64,000 nucleotides of DNA from Pseudomonas cremoris (GCF_014230465.1 NZ_JAAXCY010000009.1:186001-250000), one strand, 5' to 3'; shown: positions 8,846 through 20,004, counted from the first letter of the stretch. Numbers and translations are program-made. The notes: generated from the sequence alone by a model not told the origin.

Positions 8846-10213
8846 ATGGCAAAGGCCAAGCGCATGTACGGCTGCACGGAGTGCGGCGCGACCTTTCCCA
8901 AGTGGGCCGGCCAGTGCACCGAATGCGGTGCGTGGAACACGCTGACTGAAACCATGATCGAAAGCGGTGGCGCTGCAGCCCCCACCGGTCGGGCCGGTTG
9001 GACCGGGCAGCAAGCGCAGATCAAGACACTGGCCGAGGTCAGCGTCGAAGAAATCCCACGGTTTTCCACCGCCTCCGGTGAGTTGGACCGTGTGCTCGGC
9101 GGCGGCCTGGTGGACGGCTCGGTGGTGTTGATCGGCGGTGACCCAGGCATCGGCAAATCGACGATCCTGTTGCAAACCCTATGCAGCATTGCCAGCCGCA
9201 TGCCGGCGCTGTATGTCACGGGCGAAGAATCCCAACAGCAGGTGGCCATGCGCGCCCGACGCCTGGGGTTGCCTCAGGACCAACTGCGGGTCATGACCGA
9301 GACCTGCATCGAAAGCATCATCGCCACGGCGCGTATCGAAAAGCCCAAGGTCATGGTGATCGACTCGATCCAGACGATTTTCACCGAGCAACTGCAGTCG
9401 GCGCCGGGCGGCGTGTCCCAGGTGCGGGAGAGTGCGGCGCTGCTGGTGCGTTATGCCAAGCAGAGCGGCACGGCGATCTTCCTGGTGGGCCATGTGACCA
9501 AAGAGGGCGCGCTGGCCGGGCCACGAGTGCTGGAGCATATGGTCGACACCGTGTTGTATTTCGAGGGCGAGTCCGACGGTCGCCTGCGTTTGTTGCGGGC
9601 GGTGAAGAACCGTTTCGGCGCGGTCAATGAGTTGGGCGTATTCGCCATGACTGACCGCGGACTGAAAGAAGTCTCCAACCCGTCGGCGATTTTCCTCACC
9701 CGTGCCCAGGAAGAAGTCCCAGGCAGTGTGGTGATGGCGACGTGGGAAGGCACTCGGCCGATGCTGGTAGAAGTGCAAGCGCTGGTGGATGACAGCCATT
9801 TGGCCAACCCACGGCGTGTCACCTTGGGTCTGGATCAGAACCGACTGGCGATGTTGCTGGCGGTATTGCACCGTCATGGCGGCATTCCGACCCACGACCA
9901 GGACGTGTTCCTTAACGTGGTGGGCGGGGTCAAGGTGCTGGAGACAGCGTCGGACCTGGCGTTGATGGCGGCGGTGATGTCCAGCTTGCGTAACCGGCCA
10001 TTGCCGCATGACTTGCTGGTGTTTGGTGAGGTGGGGCTGTCGGGTGAAGTGCGTCCCGTGCCTAGCGGCCAGGAGCGGCTGAAGGAAGCCGCGAAGCACG
10101 GCTTCAAGCGCGCCATCGTACCTAAAGGCAATGCGCCGAAGGAGTCGCCGCCAGGCATTCAGATTATCGGGGTGACGCGCTTGGAACAGGCGTTGGATGC
10201 GCTGTTCGAGTAA
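8846..10213 (+). CDS. radA: DNA repair protein RadA
   Basis: This RecA-like ATPase and helicase processes branched recombination intermediates. The 455-residue protein has, in order, a C4 zinc finger (CTECG...CTECG, about 10-30), a Walker A motif (GGDPGIGKST, about 94-103), the RadA-specific KNRFG motif, and a C-terminal Lon-like domain. GGTTGGAGGTTCTC precedes the start. It may be cotranscribed with katB-ankB, since the gap after ankB is only 35 nt. The start of the Lon-like domain carries no obvious protease dyad, as expected for RadA. Confidence 0.96.
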   Translation: MAKAKRMYGCTECGATFPKWAGQCTECGAWNTLTETMIESGGAAAPTGRAGWTGQQAQIKTLAEVSVEEIPRFSTASGELDRVLGGGLVDGSVVLIGGDPGIGKSTILLQTLCSIASRMPALYVTGEESQQQVAMRARRLGLPQDQLRVMTETCIESIIATARIEKPKVMVIDSIQTIFTEQLQSAPGGVSQVRESAALLVRYAKQSGTAIFLVGHVTKEGALAGPRVLEHMVDTVLYFEGESDGRLRLLRAVKNRFGAVNELGVFAMTDRGLKEVSNPSAIFLTRAQEEVPGSVVMATWEGTRPMLVEVQALVDDSHLANPRRVTLGLDQNRLAMLLAVLHRHGGIPTHDQDVFLNVVGGVKVLETASDLALMAAVMSSLRNRPLPHDLLVFGEVGLSGEVRPVPSGQERLKEAAKHGFKRAIVPKGNAPKESPPGIQIIGVTRLEQALDALFE

Positions 10214-10234
10214 TCAGCAACGCCACAAAACCAA

Positions 10235-10324
10235 TGTGGGAGCGGGCTTGCTCGCGAAGGCTGTCTATCAGTTGATACATGAGCCGACTGACACACCGCC
10301 TTCGCGAGCAAGCCCGCTCCCACA
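10235..10324. repeat. REP doublet (REPIN) 1
   Basis: Two inverted copies of TGTGGGAGCGGGCTTGCTCG face each other across about 38 nt. This is the classic REPIN arrangement of fluorescent pseudomonads, mobilised by RAYT transposases elsewhere in the genome. It separates radA from the PilZ gene. Confidence 0.95.
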
Positions 10325-10342
10325 GTTGATCTGCGTGGATGC

Positions 10343-10711
10343 TCAGGTATCCAGCAATGCCGCCAACTCGCGATGCAACTCCTCCTCATCTCCAAGATTC
10401 AACTCGACGAACCGCCGCAAATAGCTGATCGAATCCAGGTCGATATGCTGGCACACGAACCCCAACTGCCCATGATCCTCATGGGTCAGCCGCACTTGCA
10501 TCTTGATATGGGCCTTAGCGTCCAGGCGTATGTCCACATCAAACGGCAGCGCCTTATTGCCCTTCCAGTCTTCGGGCCGTTGCACCAACAACCCTTTTAG
10601 CGACAAATCCACCAATTGCACTGGCCATTCGCGACCGTTTTGCCGAAGTTCGGTCTTGGCGTCAAAGGCGATCCTGCGGAAACGGCGGCGGTCAGATGGT
10701 TGTTCGGTCAT
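10343..10711 (-). CDS. mapZ: PilZ-domain c-di-GMP-binding protein, MapZ-like
   Basis: This 122-residue single PilZ domain carries both c-di-GMP-binding signatures: the N-terminal RRRFRR cluster (RxxxR) and DLSLKG ((D/N)xSxxG, about 38-43). Size, position between radA and cstA, and sequence resemble P. aeruginosa PA4608/MapZ, which binds the chemotaxis methyltransferase CheR1 when loaded with c-di-GMP and thereby tunes flagellar motor switching. The orthology is recalled rather than tested. It is transcribed alone on the - strand. Confidence 0.85.
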   Translation of the reverse strand: MTEQPSDRRRFRRIAFDAKTELRQNGREWPVQLVDLSLKGLLVQRPEDWKGNKALPFDVDIRLDAKAHIKMQVRLTHEDHGQLGFVCQHIDLDSISYLRRFVELNLGDEEELHRELAALLDT

Positions 10712-10885
10712 GGTGGAACCCTCTGTGGATAAGGGAATTGTAGCGCCGAGCCATCATTGGGCCTTTATTTCTGCTTTTTTTGCCCGCAGAAGGCTCTAGA
10801 CCAACGTAGGGGGGTGGCCTTTGAGGCCAACAGCGCTAAACTCGGAACGGCTGTCCTTTCTGTCCACCCTGGCTGGAATATAAAA

Positions 10886-12952
10886 ATGAAAAATAATAAT
10901 AGCCTGCTACGCCACCTACCCTGGCTGGTGCTGGCAATCGTAGGAGCGTGCGCCCTTGGCGTAGTGGCCTTGCGCCGCGGCGAGGCGATCAACGCCTTGT
11001 GGATTGTGGTCGCTGCTGTGGCCATCTACCTGGTTGCTTACCGCTACTACAGCCTGTTCATCGCTAATAATGTGATGCAACTCGATCCACGGCGGGCCAC
11101 CCCCGCAGTGATCAACAACGACGGTCTGGACTATGTGCCGACCAACAAACACATCCTTTTCGGTCACCACTTTGCGGCGATTGCCGGTGCAGGCCCCTTG
11201 GTTGGCCCGGTACTGGCGGCGCAAATGGGCTACCTGCCCGGCACGCTCTGGCTGATTGCCGGCGTGGTGCTGGCCGGTGCGGTGCAGGACTTCATGGTCC
11301 TGTTCCTGTCCACGCGTCGTAATGGCCGTTCCCTGGGGGATATGGTCCGCGAAGAGATGGGCCGCATTCCGGGGACCATCGCGCTGTTCGGCTGCTTCTT
11401 GATCATGATCATCATCCTCGCGGTGCTGGCGCTGATCGTGGTCAAGGCCCTGGCCGAGAGCCCGTGGGGCATTTTCACGGTGATGGCGACTATCCCGATC
11501 GCGATGTTCATGGGCATCTACATGCGCTACATCCGCCCGGGCCGCATCGGTGAAATCTCGATCATCGGCGTGCTGTTGCTGCTGGGTTCGATCTGGCTGG
11601 GCGGGCAGATTGCCGCTGACCCGGTGTGGGCCAAGGCCTTTACCTTCACCGGCATTCAAATCACCTGGATGCTGATCGGCTACGGTTTCGTCGCAGCGGT
11701 ACTGCCGGTGTGGCTGATCCTCGCGCCGCGTGACTACCTGTCTACCTTCCTGAAAATCGGTACCATCATTGCCCTGGCCATCGGCATTCTGGTCACCATG
11801 CCAGAGCTGAAAATGCCGGCACTGACCCAGTTCATCGACGGCACCGGCCCGGTATGGAAGGGCGGCCTGTTCCCGTTCCTGTTCATCACCATCGCCTGTG
11901 GCGCGGTGTCGGGTTTCCATGCGCTGATCTCGTCGGGCACCACGCCCAAGCTGCTGGATAACGAAACCAACGCTCGCTACATCGGTTACGGCGGCATGTT
12001 GATGGAGTCGTTCGTGGCCATCATGGCGATGGTTGCCGCTTCGGTCATCGAGCCTGGCGTGTACTTCGCCATGAACAGCCCGGCCGCCGTTGTGGGTGGT
12101 GATGTGGTGGCTGTAGCGCAAACTGTCAGCAGTTGGGGTTTTGCGATTACGCCTGAGGCGCTGCAAGCCGTGGCCCATGACATTGGTGAAACCACCATCC
12201 TGGCCCGTGCCGGCGGTGCACCGACCTTGGCGGTGGGTATCGCGCAGATCCTGCACAGTGTGCTGCCGGGTGAAAACACCATGGCGTTCTGGTACCACTT
12301 TGCGATCCTGTTCGAAGCGCTGTTCATCCTGACGGCGGTTGACGCCGGTACCCGTGCCGGTCGCTTCATGCTGCAAGACCTGCTCGGCTCCTTCGTGCCA
12401 TCGCTCAAACGCACAGAGTCGTGGACCGCCAACCTGATCGCTACCGCCGGTTGCGTGGCCATGTGGGGTTACCTGCTGTACCAAGGCGTGATCGACCCTC
12501 TGGGTGGCATCAACACCTTGTGGCCGCTGTTCGGTATCTCCAACCAGATGCTGGCAGGTATCGCGCTGATGCTGGCCACCGTTGTGCTGATCAAAATGAA
12601 GCGCCAGCGCTACATCTGGGTGACCATGCTGCCAGCGGTTTGGCTGCTGATCTGCACCACCACTGCGGGTTTCATCAAGCTGTTCGACGCCAACCCGGCG
12701 GTCGGCTTCCTGTCCCTGGGCAAGAAGTACAGCGATGCCCTGGCGAACGGCCAGATCCTGGCCCCGGCCAAGAACATCGACCAGATGCAGCACGTGATCT
12801 ACAACGCCTACACCAACGCAACGCTGACGGCGCTGTTCCTGTTCGTGGTATTCAGCATCCTGTTCTATGCCCTCAAGGTCGGCGTCGCCGCCTGGGGCAA
12901 CAAAGAACGTACGGATAAAGAAGCTCCGTTCCAGGCCGTACCGGACGCGTAA
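10886..12952 (+). CDS. cstA: CstA-family carbon-starvation transporter (peptide/pyruvate symporter)
   Basis: This inner-membrane transporter of the CstA/BtsT family imports peptides or pyruvate. The 688-residue protein has about 16-18 hydrophobic helices and family blocks such as GHHFAAIAGAGPLVGPVLAA, followed by VQDFMVLFLSTRRNGRSLG and FHALISSGTTPKLL. The start MKNNNSLLRHLPWLVL at 10886 gives the expected N-terminus; an in-frame ATG 129 nt upstream adds an aromatic and cysteine-rich stretch unlike the family. The ribosome site is weak (GGCTGGAATAT). The YbdD-type small gene follows after 15 nt, as in E. coli cstA-ybdD and btsT-yjiX. Confidence 0.93.
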   Translation: MKNNNSLLRHLPWLVLAIVGACALGVVALRRGEAINALWIVVAAVAIYLVAYRYYSLFIANNVMQLDPRRATPAVINNDGLDYVPTNKHILFGHHFAAIAGAGPLVGPVLAAQMGYLPGTLWLIAGVVLAGAVQDFMVLFLSTRRNGRSLGDMVREEMGRIPGTIALFGCFLIMIIILAVLALIVVKALAESPWGIFTVMATIPIAMFMGIYMRYIRPGRIGEISIIGVLLLLGSIWLGGQIAADPVWAKAFTFTGIQITWMLIGYGFVAAVLPVWLILAPRDYLSTFLKIGTIIALAIGILVTMPELKMPALTQFIDGTGPVWKGGLFPFLFITIACGAVSGFHALISSGTTPKLLDNETNARYIGYGGMLMESFVAIMAMVAASVIEPGVYFAMNSPAAVVGGDVVAVAQTVSSWGFAITPEALQAVAHDIGETTILARAGGAPTLAVGIAQILHSVLPGENTMAFWYHFAILFEALFILTAVDAGTRAGRFMLQDLLGSFVPSLKRTESWTANLIATAGCVAMWGYLLYQGVIDPLGGINTLWPLFGISNQMLAGIALMLATVVLIKMKRQRYIWVTMLPAVWLLICTTTAGFIKLFDANPAVGFLSLGKKYSDALANGQILAPAKNIDQMQHVIYNAYTNATLTALFLFVVFSILFYALKVGVAAWGNKERTDKEAPFQAVPDA

Positions 12953-12967
12953 TCGAGGGTTGCAACC

Positions 12968-13165
12968 ATGTTCAATGACATCAGTCGCCTCGGTAAATAC
13001 CTCGGTCAGGCCGCGCGCCTGATGGTCGGCATGCCCGACTACGACACCTACGTCGAGCATATGCAAACCAAACACCCGGACAAGCCGGTGATGGACTACA
13101 AGGCGTTCTTCCGGGAACGCCAGGAAGCCCGTTACGGTGGCAAGGGTGGGCCTAAATGCTGCTAA
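12968..13165 (+). CDS. ybdD: YbdD/YjiX family small protein (DUF466)
   Basis: This 65-residue protein includes the family core [13 protein letters not shown] and a terminal KCC. It is cotranscribed with cstA and its orthologues almost always follow a CstA/BtsT transporter, suggesting an accessory role in that transporter's activity. The molecular role is not established. A GAGGGTTGCAACC site precedes the ATG. Confidence 0.92.
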   Translation: MFNDISRLGKYLGQAARLMVGMPDYDTYVEHMQTKHPDKPVMDYKAFFRERQEARYGGKGGPKCC

Positions 13166-13194
13166 CCCGGTAAGTCGGGTTGGCAGTGATCCCA

Positions 13195-13284
13195 TGTGGG
13201 AGCGGGCTTGCTCGCGAAGGCGGTCTGTCAGTTGATGCATGTACTGACTGATACACCGCTTTCGCGAGCAAGCCCGCTCCCACA
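13195..13284. repeat. REP doublet (REPIN) 2
   Basis: Two inverted copies of the TGTGGGAGCGGGCTTGCTCG element lie about 42 nt apart, between ybdD and yjiA. The spacer resembles that of REPIN 1. Confidence 0.95.
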
Positions 13285-13316
13285 TTTGTTTTTGTATTCC
13301 TTCAGGAGAATTCCTT

Positions 13317-14276
13317 TTGTCCTCTCCCATCCCCGTCACCATCCTCAGCGGCTTCCTCGGCGCCGGCAAAACCACCTTGCTGCGCCACCTGCTCAAGGCC
13401 GAGCACGGCCTGAAAATCGCCGTGATCGAAAACGAATTCAGTGACGCCGGTATCGACACCCAGCTGTTGGGCGATGAGCCGGTGCAAGTCATGACCCTGT
13501 CTAACGGCTGCGTGTGCTGCACCATCCACACCGACCTGACCAAAGCCCTGTACCTGCTGCTTGAGCGCCTGGACAGCGGCGAAATCGCCTTCGACCGCCT
13601 GGTGATCGAGACCACCGGCCTGGCCGACCCGGCGCCGGTGGCCCAGACCTTTTTCATCGACGAGGAACTGCGCGAGCGCTACATCCTCGACGGCATCATC
13701 ACCCTGGTGGACGCGGCCCACGCCGAACACCACCTGACCCAGACCATCGCCCAGGCGCAGATCGGCTTTGCCGACCGCTTGCTGGTGAGCAAGCGTGACC
13801 TGGTGGATGACGCCGGCTTCGACGCCCTCAGCGAGCGCCTGACGCGCATCAACCGGCGTGCACCGATTCGGGTCGTCGATCACGGCACTATCGATCTGGC
13901 CGAACTGCTGGATGTGCGTGGCTTCAACCTCAACGCCGGCATGAGCCTGCGCCCGGTCAGCAAGGCACCGTCCATCGACCGTATCTCCAGCCTGGTGCTG
14001 CGCACCGACCAGCCGCTGGATATCGACCGGCTGAGCGAGTTCATGAACGAGCTGCTGGAAGACCACGGTAAGCAACTGCTGCGCTACAAGGGCGTGCTGA
14101 ACATCGCCGGTGAAGACCGGCGCATGGTGTTCCAGGGCGTGCTGAAGCTCTACGGCTTTGATTGGGATACGGAGTGGGAGGAGGGCGAGGCGCGGGAGAG
14201 TGTGATTGTGTTTATTGCCGATGAGTTGCCGGAAGACAAGATTCGCGAGGGCTTTGCCAAGGTTTACCAACTTTGA
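13317..14276 (+). CDS. yjiA: COG0523/G3E-family GTPase, YjiA-like metal chaperone
   Basis: This 319-residue GTPase is of the CobW/YjiA class, which handles transition metals. It has Walker A GFLGAGKTT (12-20), the metal-binding GCVCC motif (64-68), Walker B-like VIETTGLADP and the NKxD-equivalent SKRD. The C-terminal CobW domain is present. It begins with TTG at 13317; AGGAG lies at 13304-13308, and no ATG fits. It sits after cstA-ybdD, a position seen for yjiA near btsT-yjiX in enterics too. No Zur site was recognised. Confidence 0.9.
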   Translation: MSSPIPVTILSGFLGAGKTTLLRHLLKAEHGLKIAVIENEFSDAGIDTQLLGDEPVQVMTLSNGCVCCTIHTDLTKALYLLLERLDSGEIAFDRLVIETTGLADPAPVAQTFFIDEELRERYILDGIITLVDAAHAEHHLTQTIAQAQIGFADRLLVSKRDLVDDAGFDALSERLTRINRRAPIRVVDHGTIDLAELLDVRGFNLNAGMSLRPVSKAPSIDRISSLVLRTDQPLDIDRLSEFMNELLEDHGKQLLRYKGVLNIAGEDRRMVFQGVLKLYGFDWDTEWEEGEARESVIVFIADELPEDKIREGFAKVYQL

Positions 14277-14326
14277 ATCGAAATGCGCTCCCACAGGTGA
14301 CTGTATTTCAATTTGGTATCGCTCAT

Positions 14327-14356
14327 AAAAAAGCCCGGCTCAAGAGCCGGGCTTTT
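14327..14356. terminator. Bidirectional terminator between yjiA and glyA
   Basis: A perfect 12-bp stem (AAAGCCCGGCTC / GAGCCGGGCTTT) has a 2-nt loop, is preceded by an A-run and ends in TTTT. It can serve both converging genes. Confidence 0.9.
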
Positions 14357-14373
14357 CATTCAAGCAACTGCAA

Positions 14374-15627
14374 TCAAGCGCCGTACACCGGCAGTTTTTT
14401 GCAGATGGCCTTGACCTTCTCACGTACCGCGTCGATCACGGCTTCGTTGTTCAGGTCTGCCAGGATGTCGCAGATCCAGCCAGCCAGTTCCTTGCACTCT
14501 GCTTCCTTGAAGCCACGAGTGGTCACAGCCGGCGTGCCGAAGCGCAGGCCTGAAGTGACGAACGGCGAACGTGGGTCGTTCGGCACGGAGTTTTTGTTCA
14601 CGGTGATGAAGGCTTTGCCCAAGGCAGCGTCAGCATCTTTACCGGAAATGTCCTGCTTGATCAGCGACAGCAGGAACAGGTGGTTTTCAGTACCGCCGGA
14701 CACCACGTCAAAGCCGCGCTCGATGAACACGCTGGCCATGGTCTGGGCGTTCTTGACCACTTGTTGCTGGTAAGTCTTGAACTCAGGCTGCAGCGCTTCC
14801 TTGAAGCAGATCGCTTTAGCGGCGATGACGTGCTCCAGTGGGCCGCCTTGGGCGCCTGGGAATACGGCAGAGTTCAGCTTCTTCTCGATGTCGGCGTTGG
14901 CGCGAGCCAGAATCAGACCGCCACGTGGACCGCGCAGGGTCTTGTGGGTAGTGGTGGTTACCACGTCAGCGAAAGGCACCGGGTTCGGGTAGACGCCAGC
15001 AGCGACCAGACCGGCTACGTGAGCCATGTCGACGAACAGGTAGGCGCCAACCTTGTCGGCGATAGCGCGGAAGCGTGGGAAGTCCAGGATCTGCGAGTAG
15101 GCAGAGAAACCGGCCACGATCATTTTTGGCTTGTGTTCAACCGCCAGGCGCTCGACTTCGTCGTAGTCGATCAGGCCGTTGGCATCGATACCGTATTGAA
15201 CGGCGTTGTACAGCTTGCCGGAGGAGGAAACGCTGGCGCCGTGGGTCAGGTGACCGCCGTGGGCCAGGCTCATGCCCAGGATGGTGTCGCCACCTTGCAG
15301 CAGGGCCAGGTACACGGCGCTGTTGGCTTGGGAACCGGCGTGCGGCTGGACGTTGGCGTAATCGGCGCCGAACAGCTCTTTTGCACGGTCGATGGCCAGT
15401 TGCTCAACCACGTCGACGTACTCGCAACCGCCGTAGTAGCGCTTGCCTGGGTAGCCTTCGGCGTACTTGTTGGTCAGAACCGAACCTTGAGCCTCCATGA
15501 CGGCTGGGCTGGTGTAGTTTTCCGAAGCGATCAGTTCAATGTGCTCTTCCTGGCGCACGGCTTCTTGCTGCATGGCAGCGAAGAGATCGGCGTCGTACTT
15601 GGCAATAGTCAAATCACGGCTGAACAT
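14374..15627 (-). CDS. glyA: Serine hydroxymethyltransferase
   Basis: This PLP enzyme converts serine and tetrahydrofolate to glycine and 5,10-methylene-THF. The 417-residue protein carries IELIASENY near the N-terminus, the substrate-binding [15 protein letters not shown] block and the PLP lysine in [14 protein letters not shown]. The start [12 protein letters not shown] at 15627 follows TTGAGGACCGCC; an in-frame start four codons upstream lacks that spacing. Pseudomonads often carry more than one glyA, so this may be one of several isozymes. Confidence 0.96.
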   Translation of the reverse strand: MFSRDLTIAKYDADLFAAMQQEAVRQEEHIELIASENYTSPAVMEAQGSVLTNKYAEGYPGKRYYGGCEYVDVVEQLAIDRAKELFGADYANVQPHAGSQANSAVYLALLQGGDTILGMSLAHGGHLTHGASVSSSGKLYNAVQYGIDANGLIDYDEVERLAVEHKPKMIVAGFSAYSQILDFPRFRAIADKVGAYLFVDMAHVAGLVAAGVYPNPVPFADVVTTTTHKTLRGPRGGLILARANADIEKKLNSAVFPGAQGGPLEHVIAAKAICFKEALQPEFKTYQQQVVKNAQTMASVFIERGFDVVSGGTENHLFLLSLIKQDISGKDADAALGKAFITVNKNSVPNDPRSPFVTSGLRFGTPAVTTRGFKEAECKELAGWICDILADLNNEAVIDAVREKVKAICKKLPVYGA

Positions 15628-15757
15628 GGCGGTCCTCAAGGATCGGGGGCAGAAAAGGAGGGCATTCTAACCCAATGGGTTTTAGATGGCATATGAAAGG
15701 ACATCATGTCGCGGACAAGTGGGATTCACTTAGGGATGAATGGTGCCTGTGATGGCC

Positions 15758-15842
15758 CCTTCGCGAGCAAGCCCGCTCCCACACGTGACCGAGTCCCACC
15801 TTTGAACTGCGATCGAATGTGGGAGCGGGCTTGCTCGCGAAG
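15758..15842. repeat. REP doublet (REPIN) 3, outward-facing
   Basis: Two inverted copies of the REP element lie 35 nt apart between glyA and morA. Their orientation (reverse copy first) is opposite to that in REPINs 1 and 2. Confidence 0.95.
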
Positions 15843-15867
15843 AGGCCAGTGGCTTCACTACACCGTC

Positions 15868-18800
15868 TCAGTCGAACATGAACAGCGCATCATTGCTGAA
15901 CTGCGCCTCGAATCGATTTGCCGGCATCGGCCGCCCAAACAGGTAGCCCTGCACCTCGTCACAACCATGTTCACGCAGGAAGTCCAACTGCTCATGGGTT
16001 TCCACACCTTCGGCGATCACCGCCAGGTTCAGGCTGTGGGCCATGGCGATAATGGCGCGGGCGATCTGCGCGTCCTGCTCGCCGGAGGGCAGGCCGTCGA
16101 CGAAGGTGCGGTCGATCTTCAATACGTCGATGGGGAATTGCTTGAGGTAGTTGAGCGACGAATAACCGGTACCAAAGTCGTCTACGGCGATGCTCAGGCC
16201 CAGATTCTTCAAGCTGTCGAGGATATGCATGGCCTCGTTGACTTCGCGCATCAGGATACTTTCGGTCAGCTCAAGCTCCAGGCACGCCGGCGGCAGGCCG
16301 GTGTCCTTGAGGATGGTGGCGATGCGCGTACCCAGTTGACCGTCGGAGAACTGCCGCGCGGAGATGTTCACCGAGACTTTCGGCACGCGCACCTTGTTCT
16401 GGTGCCAGGTCTTGAGTTGACGGCAGGCTTCGCTGATCACCCAGTCGCCCACGTCCACCACCAGGCCCAACTCCTCCAACACCGGGATGAAATCGCCCGG
16501 CGGCACCAGGCCGCGTCGCGGATGGCGCCAGCGCAGCAGGGCCTCGGCGCCCGTCAGGCGTTTGCCGTCACCACTGAACTGCGGCTGGTAATAAAGCACG
16601 AATTCGTTCTGGTCCAGGGCGTGGCGTAGGTCGCTTTCCAGCTCCAGGCGTTCCAGGGCGCTGGCGTTCATGTCGGCCTGGTAAAACTGGAAGTTGTTCT
16701 TGCCGCGCTCCTTTGCGTGATACATCGCGGTGTCGGCGTTTTTCATCAGTTGGCTCAGCTCGTTGCCGTCCTGGGGGCTGAGGGCGATGCCGATACTCGC
16801 GGTCACGAAGAACTCGCGGCCTTCCAGCACAAAGGGCTTAACAAGGCTGGCGAGAATCTGTTCGGCCACATGAATTGCACGGTTCAACGCCAGTTCGCGG
16901 TTAACCCGCGGTTGCAGGAGCAAAGTGAATTCGTCGCCGCCCATGCGAGCCACGGTGTCGTCTTCGGCCACACAGCCCAGCAGGCGGGTGGCCATTTCCT
17001 TGAGCATGCGGTCGCCGGCGGCGTGGCCCAGGGAGTCGTTGATCGGCTTGAAACGGTCGAGGTCGAGGAACATCAACACCACCCACGACTTCTGGCGGTC
17101 GGCGGCCTGCAGCGCGGTGTGCAGACGGTCCTGGAACAACGTGCGGTTTGGCAAATGGGTCAGGGCGTCGTAGTAGGCCAGGCGGTGGATACGCTGTTCA
17201 CTGGCCTTGCGCTCGCTGATATCACTGAAGAAGCACACGTAGCTCGCCAGGTCGCCTTCGTCGTCGAACACGGCGGTAATGCCGACCCAGGCCGGGTAAT
17301 GCTCGCCGTTGCGGCGCTTGAGCCAGACTTCGCCTTCCCAGGTGCTGTGCTGGTGCAATTGTTTGAGCACGTAACGCAGGTGAGCTTCCTGCTGTTCATC
17401 GACGGTGAGCAGGTTGGGCAACTGGTCCAGTACGTCGGCGACCGCGTAGCCGCTGACCCGGCTGAATGCCTCGTTGGCCTGCACGATATAGCCCGCCGGG
17501 TCGGTGATCAGGATCGCCGACGTGGAGTGCTCGAATACCGTGGCCGCCATGCGCAGGTCTTTTTCGGCACGGCGCTGCTGGCTGACATCGCGACCCACGC
17601 CGAGGATGCCTTCAAAGGCACCGTGTTCGTCCCACACCAGCACCAGGCGCAGTTCGATCGGCACTTTGCGGCCATCGGCGCGCAGGCAGTCGAACAGGAA
17701 CAGCTGGGTCTGCACTTCATCGCGCAGCTTGTTCAGCGCCTCGGTATCGCCCAGTGCGCGGCTGACCTGCTCCACCAGGCTGTAGATGCCGGTTAACTGC
17801 TGCGGGTTGGCGATGATCGATTGCCAGCCGTTCTTGAACACCCAGTCCACGTCGTAGCCCAGTACGGCATTGACCGACGGGCTGATGTAGTTGAGGGCCA
17901 ACTGGCTGTCGGTGGAACAGATCACGTCGCTGATGCTTTCGGCCAGCATGCGGTAGCGCTGTTCGCTGTCACGCAGGGACTCGCTGGCTTCGATCTGGTC
18001 GGTGATGTCCTTGGCCACGCCGATGATCCGGGTGACCACGGCGGTCTTGTCCCGAGCCAGGGCTTGTTCGCGGATATCAAAGCGGCGCCATTGGTTGTTA
18101 CGGTGACGGAAGCGCAACTGGCATTGCAGTTGAGTGGTGTAGCCGATCTGGCGTTGCTGCTGGCGCAAGTCGTGGTAATGCTCGGCATCTTCGGGATGTA
18201 GCAGGATTTCCCAGAAATACTCGCCCATTTGCTGCAGTTCGGCTTTGTTATAGCCGAGGGTATGGCCCAAGTGATGGTTGCTGAAAATCATGCGCTGGCT
18301 GATCACGTCCTGCACATACAGGTGGTCGGGCACGGTGCGTACCACGTCCGACCAGAAACTCTCACGCTCCACCAGTGACAACTCGATCAACTTGCGGCTG
18401 GTGATATCGCTGATGCTGAGGATCACGGCCTTGGCGTCATCCTGCTGCTCGGGCAGGCGCATCACCAGCCACAGGTATTGATCGTTGCCGGCCACATCCT
18501 TGAGCTGGATCTCCAGCTCAAGCTGGTTCTGTTGAGTCAGGACGGCTTCCAGTATCTGGTAGCCGATGGACGTGGCATTACGCGGGCAGTCATCGATCAG
18601 ACGCTCCCAGGCTTCTTCGCAAGAGCCCACGTTCAGCAGGCGTACGGCAACCTGGTTGACCTCAGTAATGCGCAGTTCCTTGAGCAGTTGCTGGCGTTCG
18701 GCGGGGTTGTCTTGCAGCCAGGCGTGCAGTTGCGCGCGCGTTTCCAGTTGGGCCTTGGCGAAGAACGCCTTGAGCCCCGACAGGTCCAGCACGCAAAGCG

Positions 18801-19719
18801 CTACGCCGGTGCCCTCGAAAATGTCCTGGTAGCGTCGCCGGCCCTCATGCACCTGGCGCTGGCGGCGGCGCATGTTCAACAGCACGATCACCGGGATCAG
18901 TGAGAACGCCAGGCCCAGCAGGCATTTACCGATAAAGGCAGGCAGCAGTTGCTCCAGCACGGCGTTACGGTCGAACAGCCCGCGCAGCTGCCAGTCGCTT
19001 TTGCTCAGGGGCGTGACCAGCACGCTTTTATTCAGCTCGTCCGGAGTCAGGGCACTGGTCCATTGGGCGGGCATGCCACTGTCACGGCTGATGACACGGT
19101 GGTTGAGGCGATTCTCGATGGCCCACATCGGGCGCACGCCCTGGCCGTCCTGGCGGGTGAGGTTGGTCAGGTAATTGGGGGCCAGGCGCAGCACCCAATA
19201 CACTCTAGAACCGCCGCTGGGCTGATGCAGCAACAAATAGATGATGGTCCCGTCGTTATTGTTGCTCAGGTAATACGACTGGGAGTGGCTGCGCTGCACC
19301 AGCTCTTCGAGCCAGGCAGCATCCTGGCTGTCGGTGGCGCTGTCACTGATCATCGCGCCGCTGGGGGCGAGCAGGGCGATGCTGCGCAGCTCCGGCAGCG
19401 AGCGTTGCAAGGTGCGCATCAGGGCTTGTTGCTGTTCGCTGTCGCGCGGTGGCTCGACCATCGGTAGCAGGTTCAGGGCGATTTTTGCGCTGAGGGCCAT
19501 GTTCAGGCTGATCTGTTCAGCCAGGTCGGCGCTGTAGTCGATGGTGTATTGCTGCTGGTTCTTCTGGTTTTGCTGCAGTTGGTCCAGCAGTTGCCAGAAC
19601 AATAATGCGAGCAGCATGAGGACAAGCGTCGCCAATGCGCCTTTGAGGGTGCCGTGCAGGGGCGCTCCCGGCGCTATATGAGCGGCGCGCAGAGGAGTTG
19701 GCGGCGTGACTTTGGACAA
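15868..19719 (-). CDS. morA: MorA-type membrane c-di-GMP sensor: PAS repeats, GGDEF and EAL
   Basis: This is a bifunctional c-di-GMP turnover protein of 1283 residues. It has a membrane helix near residues 26-46, a periplasmic sensory part, a second helix near 262-282, four PAS/PAC-like segments, a diguanylate cyclase domain with an intact MGGDEF motif and a C-terminal phosphodiesterase domain with an intact EALLRW motif and the [10 protein letters not shown] loop. Both catalytic motifs look functional. Architecture and position after glyA match Pseudomonas MorA, which controls flagellar development and biofilm formation. It shares the neighbourhood with the MapZ-like effector 5 kb away. Confidence 0.93.
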   Translation of the reverse strand: MSKVTPPTPLRAAHIAPGAPLHGTLKGALATLVLMLLALLFWQLLDQLQQNQKNQQQYTIDYSADLAEQISLNMALSAKIALNLLPMVEPPRDSEQQQALMRTLQRSLPELRSIALLAPSGAMISDSATDSQDAAWLEELVQRSHSQSYYLSNNNDGTIIYLLLHQPSGGSRVYWVLRLAPNYLTNLTRQDGQGVRPMWAIENRLNHRVISRDSGMPAQWTSALTPDELNKSVLVTPLSKSDWQLRGLFDRNAVLEQLLPAFIGKCLLGLAFSLIPVIVLLNMRRRQRQVHEGRRRYQDIFEGTGVALCVLDLSGLKAFFAKAQLETRAQLHAWLQDNPAERQQLLKELRITEVNQVAVRLLNVGSCEEAWERLIDDCPRNATSIGYQILEAVLTQQNQLELEIQLKDVAGNDQYLWLVMRLPEQQDDAKAVILSISDITSRKLIELSLVERESFWSDVVRTVPDHLYVQDVISQRMIFSNHHLGHTLGYNKAELQQMGEYFWEILLHPEDAEHYHDLRQQQRQIGYTTQLQCQLRFRHRNNQWRRFDIREQALARDKTAVVTRIIGVAKDITDQIEASESLRDSEQRYRMLAESISDVICSTDSQLALNYISPSVNAVLGYDVDWVFKNGWQSIIANPQQLTGIYSLVEQVSRALGDTEALNKLRDEVQTQLFLFDCLRADGRKVPIELRLVLVWDEHGAFEGILGVGRDVSQQRRAEKDLRMAATVFEHSTSAILITDPAGYIVQANEAFSRVSGYAVADVLDQLPNLLTVDEQQEAHLRYVLKQLHQHSTWEGEVWLKRRNGEHYPAWVGITAVFDDEGDLASYVCFFSDISERKASEQRIHRLAYYDALTHLPNRTLFQDRLHTALQAADRQKSWVVLMFLDLDRFKPINDSLGHAAGDRMLKEMATRLLGCVAEDDTVARMGGDEFTLLLQPRVNRELALNRAIHVAEQILASLVKPFVLEGREFFVTASIGIALSPQDGNELSQLMKNADTAMYHAKERGKNNFQFYQADMNASALERLELESDLRHALDQNEFVLYYQPQFSGDGKRLTGAEALLRWRHPRRGLVPPGDFIPVLEELGLVVDVGDWVISEACRQLKTWHQNKVRVPKVSVNISARQFSDGQLGTRIATILKDTGLPPACLELELTESILMREVNEAMHILDSLKNLGLSIAVDDFGTGYSSLNYLKQFPIDVLKIDRTFVDGLPSGEQDAQIARAIIAMAHSLNLAVIAEGVETHEQLDFLREHGCDEVQGYLFGRPMPANRFEAQFSNDALFMFD

Positions 19720-20004
19720 GCTGTGATCCTGCGGTTTGGCTGGACTGGCGCGCGACGTGCACTATAAGCCGGACGCCCGGAGGGCGGCTAGCATGCCTTG
19801 ACTTGTGGCAAAGTGCCAGCCCCGCCTGGCTGGACTGACCAAGCGCATTCAGGTAGCTTTGCCGGTTACGCGGGGGCGTTCCAGCCCCAGACATTCAGGC
19901 TTTTTCCGCACGCAGGCATTGATCATCGTCAACGGCCCGCGCGGCGCATGGCCTGGCACGGGCTTCGCCCGCTTAATTCATCAGTCACTGACGCTAGGTT
20001 CACC

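Noticed and set aside
10916..13657. Very long open frame (913 codons) on the - strand
   Set aside because: It is antisense to cstA, ybdD and yjiA. Its translation is rich in His, Gln, Arg and Asp with no family resemblance, a usual by-product of GC-rich coding sequence on the other strand.
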